This document shows, piece after piece, positions 50,360 to 59,114 of a stretch of DNA of 64,000 nt (the first letter of the stretch is position 1; every line of letters begins with the position of its first letter). This stretch comes from Paranoxybacillus sp035645275. GTDB lineage: Bacteria; Bacillota; Bacilli; Bacillales; Anoxybacillaceae. Where the stretch lies: the NCBI GenBank assembly GCA_035645275.1, contig DASQMX010000026.1:1-64000 (forward strand), written 5' to 3'. The notes beneath the pieces are model-generated. The model was not told where the DNA came from. It was given only the letters and a program-made list of their open reading frames with translations, and searched no databases. The position numbers and the translations under genes were made by a program.

Positions 50360-51495
50360 AATTCAAAGTCGCCTTTCCCTTTATGATTTCTATATTCTTG
50401 TTGACAGGGTGCTGGGGATCAAAAAATATTGATCATCTTACTTATCTTTATGCAATTGGTGTTGATTATAAAGATAATCATTTCATCGTTTATGTGGAGA
50501 CTATTAGCTTGACCGGATTAGCGAAAGTGGAGACGGGAGGTACTCAAGAAAAAACAGCCGTTGCCGTTGGACGAGCCACCGGCAAAACGTTTAATATTGC
50601 AACCGATGAGTTGTATCCTTCTATTCAACGAATGGTTTCATGGGGGCATTTAAAAAGTATTGTGTTTACGAAAAGAGCGCTTAAGAAAGCAGTACTGCAA
50701 AACGTCTTAGACCTTATAACCCGATATAACGAAATTAGGCATACAATTTGGGTTTATGCGACAGATGAGCCATTAAAAAAAATTTTTGAGGCAACACCAT
50801 TTTTGAATACAACCCCATACTATTCTTTATTATCAAACCCTGAAGAGATTTTTCAACAAAGTTCATTTATTCGGCCGATTCGTTTAAATCGCTTTATGGC
50901 TGATATGAATGAAGATTCAAAAACGGTGCGACTCCCTTATCTCAACATTACTACGCGTAGTTGGTCGGAAGATCAAAAAGAAAAACCGATGTTAAATTCA
51001 AAAGGAATTTGCTTTCTTAAACATTATGAACTTCAAAAATGTATCGATCGTTCAAAGTTACTGGGAATTAGGTGGCTTGAAAAAAAAATAAGCAGAACCC
51101 CTGTTTATGTAAAAAAAGGAAACAAAGTAGTGGCATCGATCGTCGTTCGCAATCCGAAGTCAAAAATTTCCTATAACATTAAAGAGAATACTCCTGTGTT
51201 TTATATAGAGGTATCCGGCAAAGGAAGTGTGGTTGAGTTAAGTGAAAAATTAACGGAAAAACAATTAATTCGCTTGGCACAAAAAACGGTAGAAGATGAA
51301 ATAAGAAGCCTCTATAAGTTGGGGCTCAAATACGATATTGATATTCTTAACCTCTCTGAAGTGATGTATCGCAAAAAACCAAAAGACTGGAAGAAGTTTT
51401 CCGAAAATGGAAAAATCCCATTAACAGACGAAAATTTAAAAAATATTAAAGTAAAAATTTCAGTGGATACATCTGGGAAACAGAAATTTAGATAA
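50356..51495 (+). CDS. Spore germinant receptor C subunit, lipoprotein (GerXC)
   Basis: A 379-residue lipoprotein. The TTG at 50356 overlaps the A-subunit stop (TTGA) and is preceded by AAAGGGGGAAG; the longer frame from 50263 is out of place. Signal peptide with lipobox LTGC, so it is diacylglycerol-anchored in the inner spore membrane. The GerXC domains follow: IDHLTYLYAIGVDYK, and a C-terminal VVRNPKSKISYNIKENTPVF region. Completes the receptor triplet. Confidence 0.93.
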   Translation: MKFKVAFPFMISIFLLTGCWGSKNIDHLTYLYAIGVDYKDNHFIVYVETISLTGLAKVETGGTQEKTAVAVGRATGKTFNIATDELYPSIQRMVSWGHLKSIVFTKRALKKAVLQNVLDLITRYNEIRHTIWVYATDEPLKKIFEATPFLNTTPYYSLLSNPEEIFQQSSFIRPIRLNRFMADMNEDSKTVRLPYLNITTRSWSEDQKEKPMLNSKGICFLKHYELQKCIDRSKLLGIRWLEKKISRTPVYVKKGNKVVASIVVRNPKSKISYNIKENTPVFYIEVSGKGSVVELSEKLTEKQLIRLAQKTVEDEIRSLYKLGLKYDIDILNLSEVMYRKKPKDWKKFSENGKIPLTDENLKNIKVKISVDTSGKQKFR

Positions 51496-51609
51496 TGATG
51501 GATCTTCAATAAACGTATCTGACCTATATAGTCTCAAATTTCTCATGTTTGCTTGGTCTCTTTACATGAATGCTGCTGAAAGACGGAGAGGTAAAACAGC
51601 AGTCGCGCA

Positions 51610-51649
51610 AAAACGCTCGGCAACCATCTTGATTGCCGAGCGTTTTTTT
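51610..51649. terminator. Convergent terminator between ger operon and glsA
   Basis: AACGCTCGGCAA and TTGCCGAGCGTT form a 12-bp perfect stem with 9-nt loop, T run after and A run before. Confidence 0.9.
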
Positions 51650-51679
51650 AGAGGTGGGAGATTTCTCAAAAAGGTTAAA
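51649..51679 (-). mobile_element. Half IS200/IS605 left end abutting glsA stop
   Basis: On the minus strand TTTAACCTTTTTGAGAAATC then CTCCCACCTCTA repeats the TTTAAC-GAGAA-CTCCCACC order of the tnpB left end, but the second hairpin arm is lost. TTTAAC overlaps the glsA stop codon. Confidence 0.5.
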
Positions 51680-52604
51680 ACATACTTAGTGAATATTTTC
51701 CTGACAATAACTCAAGAAGCCTAATGCCTGTAATACTATTTCCTTTTTCATCTAGTGCCGGACCAAAAATGCCAATACCAAAGAGTCCAGGAACTGCCCC
51801 TAAAATTCCACCAGAAACACCACTTTTGGCTGGTATACCAATCTTGATGGCAAATTCTCCAGATGCATTATACATGCCGCAAGTGACCATAAATGTTTTG
51901 CAAATACGGGCAATGTGAAGCGGCATAATTCGATTTCTTGTGATCGGGTCTAACCCATCCATCGCGAAAACCAGTCCGATTCTTGCTAAATCTAAACATG
52001 TCATTTCAATTGCACATTGTTTTGTATACAAATCCATCAATTCTTCAACGTCTTCGTTAATAATTCCGTGTTGTTTTAAAAAATAACAGAGCGAACGATT
52101 CAAATAAGCTGTGTCAAACTCAGATTTTGCCACTTCCTCTGAGTATGTGATATCTGGGTTCCCCGCCAAAGCTCTTACAAACTCCAGGAGTTTATGAATT
52201 CGTTCCGTTGGCGAATTTCCGCTAATCATATGTGTGACGACTAATGCACCGGCATTAATCATCGGGTTGAGAGGTTTGACAGGATTTATTACTTCGAGTT
52301 TCGCAATCGAGTTGAACGGGTCTCCGGTTGGTTCTTGGCCTACTTTGCGAAACACTTCCTCTTCCCCATGTTCCATTAATACGAGTGCAAGCGCGATAAT
52401 TTTGGAAATGCTTTGCAGTGTGACTTTTCGCTTGCTGTCACCGGCACAAACAACCGTACCATCTGGATAATAAATAGCAACTGATAAATCATTTGGATTT
52501 GCTTTTCCAAGCGCCGGGATATAATCAGCTACTTTGCCAAATTTCGCATATGTCTTCGCTTCATCTACAAATCGTTGCAATTCTTCTGCTGATTTACACA
52601 TCAT
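51675..52604 (-). CDS. glsA: Glutaminase A
   Basis: Serine-dependent glutaminase (beta-lactamase fold) giving glutamate and ammonia. 309 residues from ATG 52604 (site AGGGTGATC), equal to B. subtilis YlaM; an upstream frame to 52643 is not needed. The Ser-x-x-Lys dyad is in VTLQSISKII; MINAGALVV, NRSLCYFLKQHG and PAKSGVSGGILG are family blocks. Gene ends at a convergent terminator. Works opposite to the glutamine synthetase found earlier in the window, though not linked to it. Confidence 0.95.
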   Translation of the reverse strand: MMCKSAEELQRFVDEAKTYAKFGKVADYIPALGKANPNDLSVAIYYPDGTVVCAGDSKRKVTLQSISKIIALALVLMEHGEEEVFRKVGQEPTGDPFNSIAKLEVINPVKPLNPMINAGALVVTHMISGNSPTERIHKLLEFVRALAGNPDITYSEEVAKSEFDTAYLNRSLCYFLKQHGIINEDVEELMDLYTKQCAIEMTCLDLARIGLVFAMDGLDPITRNRIMPLHIARICKTFMVTCGMYNASGEFAIKIGIPAKSGVSGGILGAVPGLFGIGIFGPALDEKGNSITGIRLLELLSGKYSLSMF

Positions 52605-52671
52605 GTTGATCACCCTATAGTAGTATTCCCAAGACATCCCCACCTATCACAACAAAAAGAAAAGGCGGATA

Positions 52672-52887
52672 TTACTCCGCCTCTTCTACTACTTCAAAAT
52701 AATCTTTGTAAAATCCGCCTACTTTTCCTGTATTATCGATGATGAAATAAAAATCTTCTGTTTCGTTTTTCACTTCGTATGTTTTTCCTGGTGTTAAAAC
52801 ATTATTCACTATGTACTTTTCCGCATTTGTATGAACACATTTTACTTTTTTAATCGTTGGACGCTCTAACCAAGTATGATGAATCAT
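52672..52887 (-). CDS. Small conserved protein, DUF6501 family
   Basis: A 71-residue Bacillaceae protein: HHTWLERPTIKKVKCVHTNA, then VNNVLTPGKTYEVKNETEDF and IIDNTGKVGGFYKDYF. The layout is that of a small SH3-like barrel seen in phage and Bacillus proteins; function unknown. The terminator hairpin GGCGGA/TCCGCC spans its stop codon. Start follows AGGAGAGAGG. Confidence 0.85.
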   Translation of the reverse strand: MIHHTWLERPTIKKVKCVHTNAEKYIVNNVLTPGKTYEVKNETEDFYFIIDNTGKVGGFYKDYFEVVEEAE

Positions 52888-53068
52888 GTTCCTCTCTCCT
52901 TTTTTAAATGTTAAACTATGCTATTATTTTACCGCAAAACTTGAAAAAATCCTCTGATGAATTTTAAAAAATAACGAAAATGAGTTTGGTAGTAACGTTA
53001 CACTGTACTTTTTTCCATGTTATGATATTTTCAAAAACAATTACCGAAACAGAGAAGGAGCGAGAAAA

Positions 53069-53455
53069 ATGACAAGTGAACAATTAAAAGTTGGCGACAT
53101 TGTCACAGGAGTATATAAAACAGGCAAATATATCGGAGAGATTACAGATGTACGCCCACACCATTATTTAGTGAAAATAAAAAGCGTTCTAAAGCATCCT
53201 CTCCAAGGAGACTTACATCACCCAAAACAAGTAGACGTACCGCTGTTCCACGAACGACGCGCGCTTGCTTTTAACGAACAAGCCAATATTCCAAAACAGA
53301 TGGTTAAACGGTACGATGGCGAGATTCTCGATTATCATGAATCACTACGTAAAGCACTCGATGAGATGATGGAAGAATTAACGAACGATAACAGCGAGTG
53401 GGCAGCGAAAAGCCTTGAAAATTTAAGAACCTTAGAAAAGGAATGTTTCCGTTAA
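53069..53455 (+). CDS. kapB: Kinase-associated protein KapB
   Basis: A 128-residue protein, equal in length to B. subtilis KapB, which is needed for KinB to feed the sporulation phosphorelay. An N-terminal SH3-like domain (KVGDIVTGVYKTGKYIGEIT; VLKHPLQGDLHHPKQVDVPLF) and a helical C-terminal part. Although called a lipoprotein in databases, there is no signal peptide or lipobox here. Start follows AGAAGGAGCGAG; own terminator at 53487-53520. kinB is not in view. Confidence 0.93.
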   Translation: MTSEQLKVGDIVTGVYKTGKYIGEITDVRPHHYLVKIKSVLKHPLQGDLHHPKQVDVPLFHERRALAFNEQANIPKQMVKRYDGEILDYHESLRKALDEMMEELTNDNSEWAAKSLENLRTLEKECFR

Positions 53456-53486
53456 TCCCCAGCTGAATTTTAGTTTCTTTATCAAA

Positions 53487-53520
53487 AGAGCCTTCCGACA
53501 AATAGGCGTCTGGAAGGCTT
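53487..53520 (+). terminator. Terminator of kapB
   Basis: AAGAGCCTTCC and GGAAGGCTT around a 15-nt loop; T run weak. Confidence 0.65.
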
Positions 53521-53531
53521 ATCCATGCTTT

Positions 53532-53645
53532 TTATCTTGATTTGCTACTAGAATCTGTTTTTAATGATTTATATACAGGAAGATGTTCATTTTGCTTTTT
53601 TTCAAAATCATAAATCATTTTATAAATATAATCATTGATCATCAT
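53532..53645 (-). CDS. Small hypothetical protein, 37 residues
   Basis: ATG 53645 lies 10 nt after GGAG and gives MMINDYIYKMIYDFEKKQNE then HLPVYKSLKTDSSSKSR, ending at TAA 53532. Rich in Tyr, Lys and Asp. Convergent with kapB. No family recognised; could be real, as similar peptides occur in Bacillus, but the evidence is the ribosome site and composition only. Confidence 0.45.
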   Translation of the reverse strand: MMINDYIYKMIYDFEKKQNEHLPVYKSLKTDSSSKSR

Positions 53646-53797
53646 ATTCTTCACGCTCCGCTGTTTAATATCTTTACATTTTCATTGTAAAGAACGAGAT
53701 CGTCTCATACATCGGAGCGCAGATGGAACTTTTATTCTTAATAAGTATGAGTATAATATCCAACAAAAGTCGTAATCATTTACGTTTCTTGCCTGCA

Positions 53798-54157
53798 CTA
53801 CAAACTAGACTCATTTATTGTACTAAGCAATTTTCTTTTCGACTCTTCGTCTTGATCAAAGTCGTAAATCAAGTCATTTTCCAAAAAAAGCAGGCCGTGA
53901 AAAACTTGCAGAAATTCATCACAAGCCTCACAATACACTTCTTCCCCTTCAGTCCAAAAAACGAAAATAGATAATCCTCTTTTTTCAGAATGCTTATAGC
54001 GGGCCTTATACAATTTTAAAAGCTCAGAATATTTTTGGACGGCATCTTTTTTATTTTCAAACACCATTCTTTCTTTAATATTCTCTTCCCAGCCGTCGAA
54101 AAAATACCATGGTTCGTAATCTCCTTCAGTAATCAAGATCGTCCAATAATTTTTCAT
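53798..54157 (-). CDS. DUF1033 family protein
   Basis: A 119-residue cytoplasmic protein conserved in Bacillaceae and related Firmicutes: WTILITEGDYEPWYFFDGWE, FENKKDAVQKYSELL and FWTEGEEVYCEACDEFLQVF. The Trp/Tyr-rich start and CxxC (Cys-Glu-Ala-Cys) are typical of the family. Function unknown. Single gene; start follows AGGGTGAGACA. Confidence 0.85.
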   Translation of the reverse strand: MKNYWTILITEGDYEPWYFFDGWEENIKERMVFENKKDAVQKYSELLKLYKARYKHSEKRGLSIFVFWTEGEEVYCEACDEFLQVFHGLLFLENDLIYDFDQDEESKRKLLSTINESSL

Positions 54158-54430
54158 TGTCTCACCCTTGTTGGTTATAGCCTATTTTCTCTTGAAGCTC
54201 GTTACTATATCTTCTGATTTACTACACTTTATTTTTGAGTATAGCAAACAATTCGCGGAAATAAAGTGTAAAATCTTTCTTAAAACACGCGAATAGATCA
54301 TTTTAAAATCATTTAAGCGAACGCTCCAAAAAACGATGTATATCGAGTTGTTAGGAATTTCATCATGCAACTAAAAAAAGGATTTAAAGGAATAAGCAGT
54401 TGTATTAGAAACAGGGGCCTCACTATGCGC

Positions 54431-54631
54431 TTATTGGAGTTTACCTTCAAAAATTATTTTTCTGCCGCACGGTTCGATGACGAGTTTTCCATCTTTTTCG
54501 ATTTCCTGGAAAATAGGTTCTTCAATACGGCGAATCGGAGTATATCCTTCTTGCTTCATCCGCTCTAAACATTGTTCAATCGTCTCATTAGCCGCTACTT
54601 CAAACTTTTTCTTTTTTGCCCGTTTCTCCAT
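54431..54631 (-). CDS. yebG: NETI motif-containing small protein YebG
   Basis: A 66-residue Bacillus protein with the diagnostic NETIEQCLERMKQEGYTPIRR and a C-terminal GRKIIFEGKL, equal to B. subtilis YebG. Basic N-terminus (KRAKKKK). Function unknown; yebG in B. subtilis is next to purine genes, which are not here. Start follows AGGAAAGATAGTGAC. Confidence 0.9.
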   Translation of the reverse strand: MEKRAKKKKFEVAANETIEQCLERMKQEGYTPIRRIEEPIFQEIEKDGKLVIEPCGRKIIFEGKLQ

Positions 54632-54915
54632 GTCACTATCTTTCCTTCCTCTGTCAGCTATTTTGCTTAGCAGTTTTATTACATTTTCTTTTTCATCATT
54701 ACAAAAAAATCGAAAAATTTTAATCGCCTATATCATTGTGGTGCAAGTCCTTTTTTATCATCTTCTCATATATTTCAGAAACGTTAAAATTTGCTACCTC
54801 ACTCTTCCAAAGTGTTCCAATTTATCATAAACCAATTAACGAAAAATAGACTGTACACGGCAGCCACTCCTCGTTTTTCACATCTCAACCAACCATTAAA
54901 CCTGCGATAACTCAA

Positions 54916-55083
54916 TCAATCGTTTTCTTTAATGATTTCACCTTTTATATATTTTTTATGCCATACACTATATTTATTTTCTGGTGTATGCCCCATATCC
55001 CATTGACCTGCTTTTGGCTTACTTTTATCCCAAAACAATTCCGCTTGAATCTTGTATTCTTGATCAAATGTTCTCTTTTTCAT
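54916..55083 (-). pseudogene. Remnant of a GH-E/HNH nuclease toxin C-terminus
   Basis: A 55-residue frame from ATG 55083: KRTFDQEYKIQAELFWDKSK, GQWDMGHTPENKY and WHKKYIKGEI. This order is that of the GH-E nuclease domain at the end of LXG/WXG-type polymorphic toxins (…NWDIGHLPGQKYEDLHKKYLNHEI…). The last part with the NYRPE and NRSHK residues is missing, and so is the N-terminal delivery part. A ribosome site GAGGTG is present, so a peptide might still be made. Likely decayed. Confidence 0.6.
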
Positions 55084-55213
55084 GATTGGACACCTCGAAC
55101 CGATTGTAATTAAGTTTATTATAATCTCTCTGTTCTCCATGTCCAATTTTTAGACTAACATCATTTGTAATCAAGAAATCCAACTTTAGTATGTGATTTC
55201 CAAAATACAAAAA

Positions 55214-55256
55214 TTCCCGATCATCTCCCTCCTAGAAGAGAGAGATGAATCGGGAA
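55214..55256 (-). terminator. Hairpin after the DUF2639 gene
   Basis: TTCCCGAT and ATCGGGAA enclose ATCTC...GAGAT; on the minus strand TTTTTGTATTTTG follows. Confidence 0.75.
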
Positions 55257-55266
55257 AAATGTTCAT

Positions 55267-55416
55267 TTACTGATCCTTTAAAACATATTTTCGATATAAA
55301 CGGTAAAGAACCGATGCTTTATAAATTTCGAGCTTACGCCGTTCATTTGGATGATGAGTAATTCCAGCCTCTTTTAATTGCTTGACAAGCCAACCTTTTG
55401 AACCGAAATGTGCCAT
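55267..55416 (-). CDS. DUF2639 family small protein
   Basis: A 49-residue protein: MAHFGSKGWLVKQLKEAG, then HPNERRKLEIYKASVLYRL and YRKYVLKDQ. The HFGSKGWLV start is the DUF2639 signature (B. subtilis YflJ type), basic and helical, function unknown. ATG 55416 follows GGAAAGGGG. Lies between the PBP terminator and its own terminator at 55214-55256. Confidence 0.82.
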   Translation of the reverse strand: MAHFGSKGWLVKQLKEAGITHHPNERRKLEIYKASVLYRLYRKYVLKDQ

Positions 55417-55480
55417 TTAAAAAACCCCTTTCCTTTAGCTTGTCCTATATGTATGATCGATGTTCGATTTTCATGACAAC

Positions 55481-55518
55481 AAAAAAGCTGATTTGCACTT
55501 AGGGCAAATCAGCTTTAT
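55481..55518 (-). terminator. Terminator of the PBP gene
   Basis: AAAGCTGATTTGC and GCAAATCAGCTTT pair with a 7-nt loop, then TTTG on the minus strand. Confidence 0.85.
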
Positions 55519-55523
55519 TAACA

Positions 55524-57569
55524 TTAATCTTTCTTCACTTTATCCTTTTTTCCTTTACCTTTTTTCTCATGTTTCTTTCCGTGCTTATGCGGCTTTTCTT
55601 TCAGATGATTCTTTTCTCTCAGCGTTTCTTTTTTCTTCTCTTTCTCCTTTTCCTTTTGCTTATAAAACTTTTCTAATTGTCGTTTTTCCACATTTAACTT
55701 AGGATAAGTAAATGACATCGGCGGAACATTTTTCAATGCTTCACTCATGATTTCACGGAAAATGACTGACACGGTTTGACTGCTTGTCGTTTTAAGATAA
55801 TGATTTCGATCCGTATGGTCGTAACCTAACCAAACCGCGCACACAAGTTGAGGAGTATAGCCAACGAACCATTGGTCTTTCACCCCATCAATCCCGCTGA
55901 TGGGTACCTGCGTGGAACCGGTCTTTCCAGCGATATCTCTACCAGCGATTTTCGCACGCTTTCCTGTCCCTTCTTCAATGACGCCTTCAAGCATAAACGT
56001 CATCTTTTGTGCGACTTCTTTCGATGTGACTTTCATTAATTTTGGCTCCCACTCCGCGATGGTTTCCCCGTTCATATCAACGATTTTCGTGATGGCGTGT
56101 GCTTCTGTCTTCACTCCTTCATTCGGAAAAACGGAATAAGCTTCAGCCATTTGCAAAGGTGATACACCTTCTATTCCACCAAGGGCTAAACCTAAATAAT
56201 GGTCTTCTTTAATTAAAGGAATACCGAACCGTTCTACAGCGTCAATTCCTTTATGAAGACCGATTTCGTTGAGAAGCCATACTGCTGGAACATTTAACGA
56301 GTTAATCACAGCTTCGTACATCGTTACAGTTCCGCGATATTGATGATCGTAATTTTTCGGTTGATAGCCGTTAAAATCAAAAGGTTGATCTTTCAGTAAA
56401 TCAAAGATTTGATACCCTTCCTCAAGCGCTGGTGTATAGACAGCGAGCGGCTTCATCGTCGATCCCGGCTGTCTTTTTAATTGTGTAGCACGGTTGAATC
56501 CACGAAATACGTGCTCCCCTCTTCCGCCCACGAGAGCTGTGATTCCACCCGATTTCGCATCTAATAAGACGGTACCGCTTTGCAGAAGTTGATCGTTTGT
56601 ACCTTCTGGAAACAACTCTTCTTTTTTATATACCTGTTCTACCGCCTGTTGCATATGTTGGTCCATTTCCGTATAAATGCGCAAACCACCAAAAAGAACT
56701 TCATTTTCTGTTAGTCCATATTTGTTAATCGCCTCGTCAATAATATGATCGACATAATACGGATATTTTCCTTTATAAGGGTCAAGCTGTTTCTTTTCGA
56801 ACACCATCTTTTCCTTCTTAGCTTCTAAAAATGTCTTTTCATTAATGTATCCTTGCTCTTTCATTAAACTTAGTACTAAGTTACGCCGCTCGATTGCTTG
56901 GTCGTAATGTTTTATCGGAGAAAGGGCCGATGGTGCTTTAATGAGACCGGCAAGCAACGCTGATTCACTGATTGTCAGTTTTGAAACGTCTTTTCCGAAA
57001 TAAATTTCCGCCGCTTTTTTGACTCCCCATGCTCCTTCACCAAAATAAATGCGATTTAAGTACATTTCTAAAATTTCATCTTTTGTGTAAGTACGCTCGA
57101 TCTTTTTGGCAATAAAAAATTCTTCCCACTTCCGCTGTAATGTTTTTTCATTTGTTAAAAATACGTTCTTGGCAAGCTGTTGCGTAATAGTGCTGCCTCC
57201 TTCAACAAATTCCCCTGCTTTAACGTTTCGCCACATCGCTCGCAAGATGCCTTGATAATCGATTCCATGATGTTTGTAAAAACGTTTGTCTTCTGCCGCA
57301 ATCACCGCCTGAAGCAAATGCTCTGGCATCTTATTAATGGAGATCGCTTCCATTTTTGAAACAGATAGTTTGCTGGCGATTTTTCCTTCACGGTCATAAA
57401 TAATGGTGGGGTGTGGCAATGCTTCTTCCAACGAACGAATATCAATCCTTAAAATATAAAAGTTCATGGTTAATAGCCCTAATACTAGCAATCCCACAAG
57501 CACCATCATCACTTGTTTTACTCTCACCATTTTACGCTTCTTTTTCTTGAGCATTCTGCTTTTTTCCAT
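55524..57569 (-). CDS. Class A penicillin-binding protein (1A family)
   Basis: Bifunctional peptidoglycan synthase, 681 residues. Short cytoplasmic start, one membrane segment (about 20-42), a GT51 transglycosylase domain with EDKRFYKHHGIDYQGI, GGSTITQQLAKN and RKWEEFFIA, then a transpeptidase with SxxK in QPGSTMKPL, SxN in INSLNVPAV and KTG in AGKTGSTQ. All catalytic residues present. The last 55 residues are almost only Lys, Glu, His and Gly, an unusual charged tail. Size fits B. subtilis PbpG/PbpF, spore-related PBPs; which one is not settled. Confidence 0.93.
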   Translation of the reverse strand: MEKSRMLKKKKRKMVRVKQVMMVLVGLLVLGLLTMNFYILRIDIRSLEEALPHPTIIYDREGKIASKLSVSKMEAISINKMPEHLLQAVIAAEDKRFYKHHGIDYQGILRAMWRNVKAGEFVEGGSTITQQLAKNVFLTNEKTLQRKWEEFFIAKKIERTYTKDEILEMYLNRIYFGEGAWGVKKAAEIYFGKDVSKLTISESALLAGLIKAPSALSPIKHYDQAIERRNLVLSLMKEQGYINEKTFLEAKKEKMVFEKKQLDPYKGKYPYYVDHIIDEAINKYGLTENEVLFGGLRIYTEMDQHMQQAVEQVYKKEELFPEGTNDQLLQSGTVLLDAKSGGITALVGGRGEHVFRGFNRATQLKRQPGSTMKPLAVYTPALEEGYQIFDLLKDQPFDFNGYQPKNYDHQYRGTVTMYEAVINSLNVPAVWLLNEIGLHKGIDAVERFGIPLIKEDHYLGLALGGIEGVSPLQMAEAYSVFPNEGVKTEAHAITKIVDMNGETIAEWEPKLMKVTSKEVAQKMTFMLEGVIEEGTGKRAKIAGRDIAGKTGSTQVPISGIDGVKDQWFVGYTPQLVCAVWLGYDHTDRNHYLKTTSSQTVSVIFREIMSEALKNVPPMSFTYPKLNVEKRQLEKFYKQKEKEKEKKKETLREKNHLKEKPHKHGKKHEKKGKGKKDKVKKD

Positions 57570-57778
57570 AAATCCACACCTCGTAACCTTCCAGACGATA
57601 AAATAGTCACTTCTTGAGACTCCTATAACGTTCGTTAGAGCCTGCAGTTTTATGTACGGATCCTCTCTAGCGAATTCTTTGTAAACAAGCTATTAAAATT
57701 CTTAAAATGATAGTCTAATTTTCTACCGTCATACCTATAATGTAATAGATTGAAAATGAAGGAAGGCGGTAGAAATCA

Positions 57779-58111
57779 ATGATGCTCTATGATATTAGAA
57801 ATAGATTATATTATAAAGTGATAAATTCAACGAAACCGAAGATGACAGGCTCTCATCAAGGGAGATCGTGGGGATATGTCCTTAAAATATTGAACGGAGA
57901 ATACGTAAAATTTTGGATAGATTATAACCGAGGGCGTTACATGTACTTCGAATATGAGGGAAAATGGTATCGTGTTCAATACTTACAATCCAATTATAAA
58001 AAGAAGAATCAAGATGTATTCAATGGAGTAATGATCGATTTAATTGTTGACGCTCAAGAGTTAAAGCTGATAAAAGGAAATATTGAAAAAATGCCTTTGC
58101 TAGCCATGTAA
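57779..58111 (+). CDS. Hypothetical protein, 110 residues
   Basis: Not recognised. Rich in Tyr, Trp and basic residues, with beta-type alternation: GRSWGYVLKILNGEYVKFWI, RYMYFEYEGKWYRVQYLQ, FNGVMIDLIVDAQELKLI. The pattern suggests an all-beta or SH3-like fold. Start follows AAGGCGGTAG. It stands alone, divergent from the PBP gene and convergent with the acidic protein. Confidence 0.65.
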   Translation: MMLYDIRNRLYYKVINSTKPKMTGSHQGRSWGYVLKILNGEYVKFWIDYNRGRYMYFEYEGKWYRVQYLQSNYKKKNQDVFNGVMIDLIVDAQELKLIKGNIEKMPLLAM

Positions 58112-58282
58112 TGATATAAAAACACTCCCAACTCATTCAATGCTATACACATTGAGACATAGATAAAAAAGAAAACAAGGAGCATTTTGTGTAGCTGATC
58201 ATTATTTTACGAAGCAGAATACGTTCCAAAGAACCCTTGATATCGTAATACACAAACTGTATTTATGTACCAATAAAAATTA

Positions 58283-58322
58283 GGAAAACCTCCTGAAGTA
58301 ACATTCGATTCAGGGTGTTTTC
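58283..58322. terminator. Convergent hairpin
   Basis: GGAAAAC-CTCCTGAA and TTCAGG-GTGTTTTCC pair with a loop of about 11 nt, between two convergent genes. Confidence 0.65.
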
Positions 58323-58333
58323 CCAATCTTCCA

Positions 58334-58729
58334 TTACACCTCTACTGTTTTTCCTTCTTCGATAATGTGGTACATAAGGTGGGCTAAGTGATGAATCGGG
58401 CCGTATTCCTCTTCTTCCTCATCGACTTCCTCACTAAATTCCAAGTCATTTAAATAGAGTGCAGCGAATTCGTAAAAATTTTTTAGCTCAAAAGAATAGC
58501 AGCCGCTTGGATCTTCGTTGTCATTTTCGTAATGAAGAACAAGATAGGATTCTCTGCCATCCACATCTTCCGCATCAAAGAATACAAAAAAGCCAATGTT
58601 TGTGTCCAAATCAAACAAATGTCTAGTTCCACCTTCAGTTACCTTATGATAGTCATCCTCATTTAGCTTCTGAACAGTCATGCTTTCCATTTGGTCTTCA
58701 CTATGAAAATCAACCGTGAATGATTTCAT
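58334..58729 (-). CDS. Hypothetical acidic protein, 131 residues
   Basis: From ATG 58729 (site GGGGGAGTGATAACG); a frame from 58792 has no site. Strongly acidic, with an EEVDEEEEEYGP run near the C-terminus and alternating strands VDFHSEDQMESMTV, GFFVFFDAEDVDGRESYLVL. A cytosolic protein of a Bacillus-only family whose name I do not recall. No catalytic motif visible. Confidence 0.7.
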   Translation of the reverse strand: MKSFTVDFHSEDQMESMTVQKLNEDDYHKVTEGGTRHLFDLDTNIGFFVFFDAEDVDGRESYLVLHYENDNEDPSGCYSFELKNFYEFAALYLNDLEFSEEVDEEEEEYGPIHHLAHLMYHIIEEGKTVEV

Positions 58730-58827
58730 CGTTATCACTCCCCCTAAATTATGTATATTTGTATCATAAACGATTTTGTAAAACTTAAACAAACAAATAT
58801 TGGTAATTTAATTCAGTTTGTAAAAAT

Positions 58828-58865
58828 AAAAAAGTCGGATTCTTGAATAGAATCCGACTTTTTTA
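58828..58865. terminator. Strong bidirectional terminator
   Basis: AAAGTCGGATTC and GAATCCGACTTT around 7 nt, T runs on both sides. No gene ends right at it. Confidence 0.85.
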
Positions 58866-59100
58866 ATATATGAATTCCAGATGCCGCGATTGCCGTTTTC
58901 GAATGGAGTTTTCTAACCACACTCCACCAAGTGGGTGTTCGCAGGAATATTCCTGTCGTCCTCATCCATGTCTAAAAAGAGGCATGACATTCCTATTCCG
59001 ATATAGAACTCCCTATTTACAGCCATCGGTTGAAACTTCATTCATCAACGCACAACGCAGCGGGCAAGTATTATCATATACTGTTTTTATCATTTATTCA
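58866..59100 (-). ncRNA. Candidate small RNA ending at a terminator
   Basis: A 235-nt stretch more G+C-rich than the neighbouring intergenic DNA, without a convincing coding frame, and lying upstream of a strong minus-strand terminator. It has several short stems, for example CACCCACTTGGTGGAGTG and the palindrome AGGAATATTCCT. The position is like that of an independently made sRNA or of a gene 3' end. No Rfam family could be named. Confidence 0.35.
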
Positions 59101-59114
59101 AGAGAAAAATGTTG

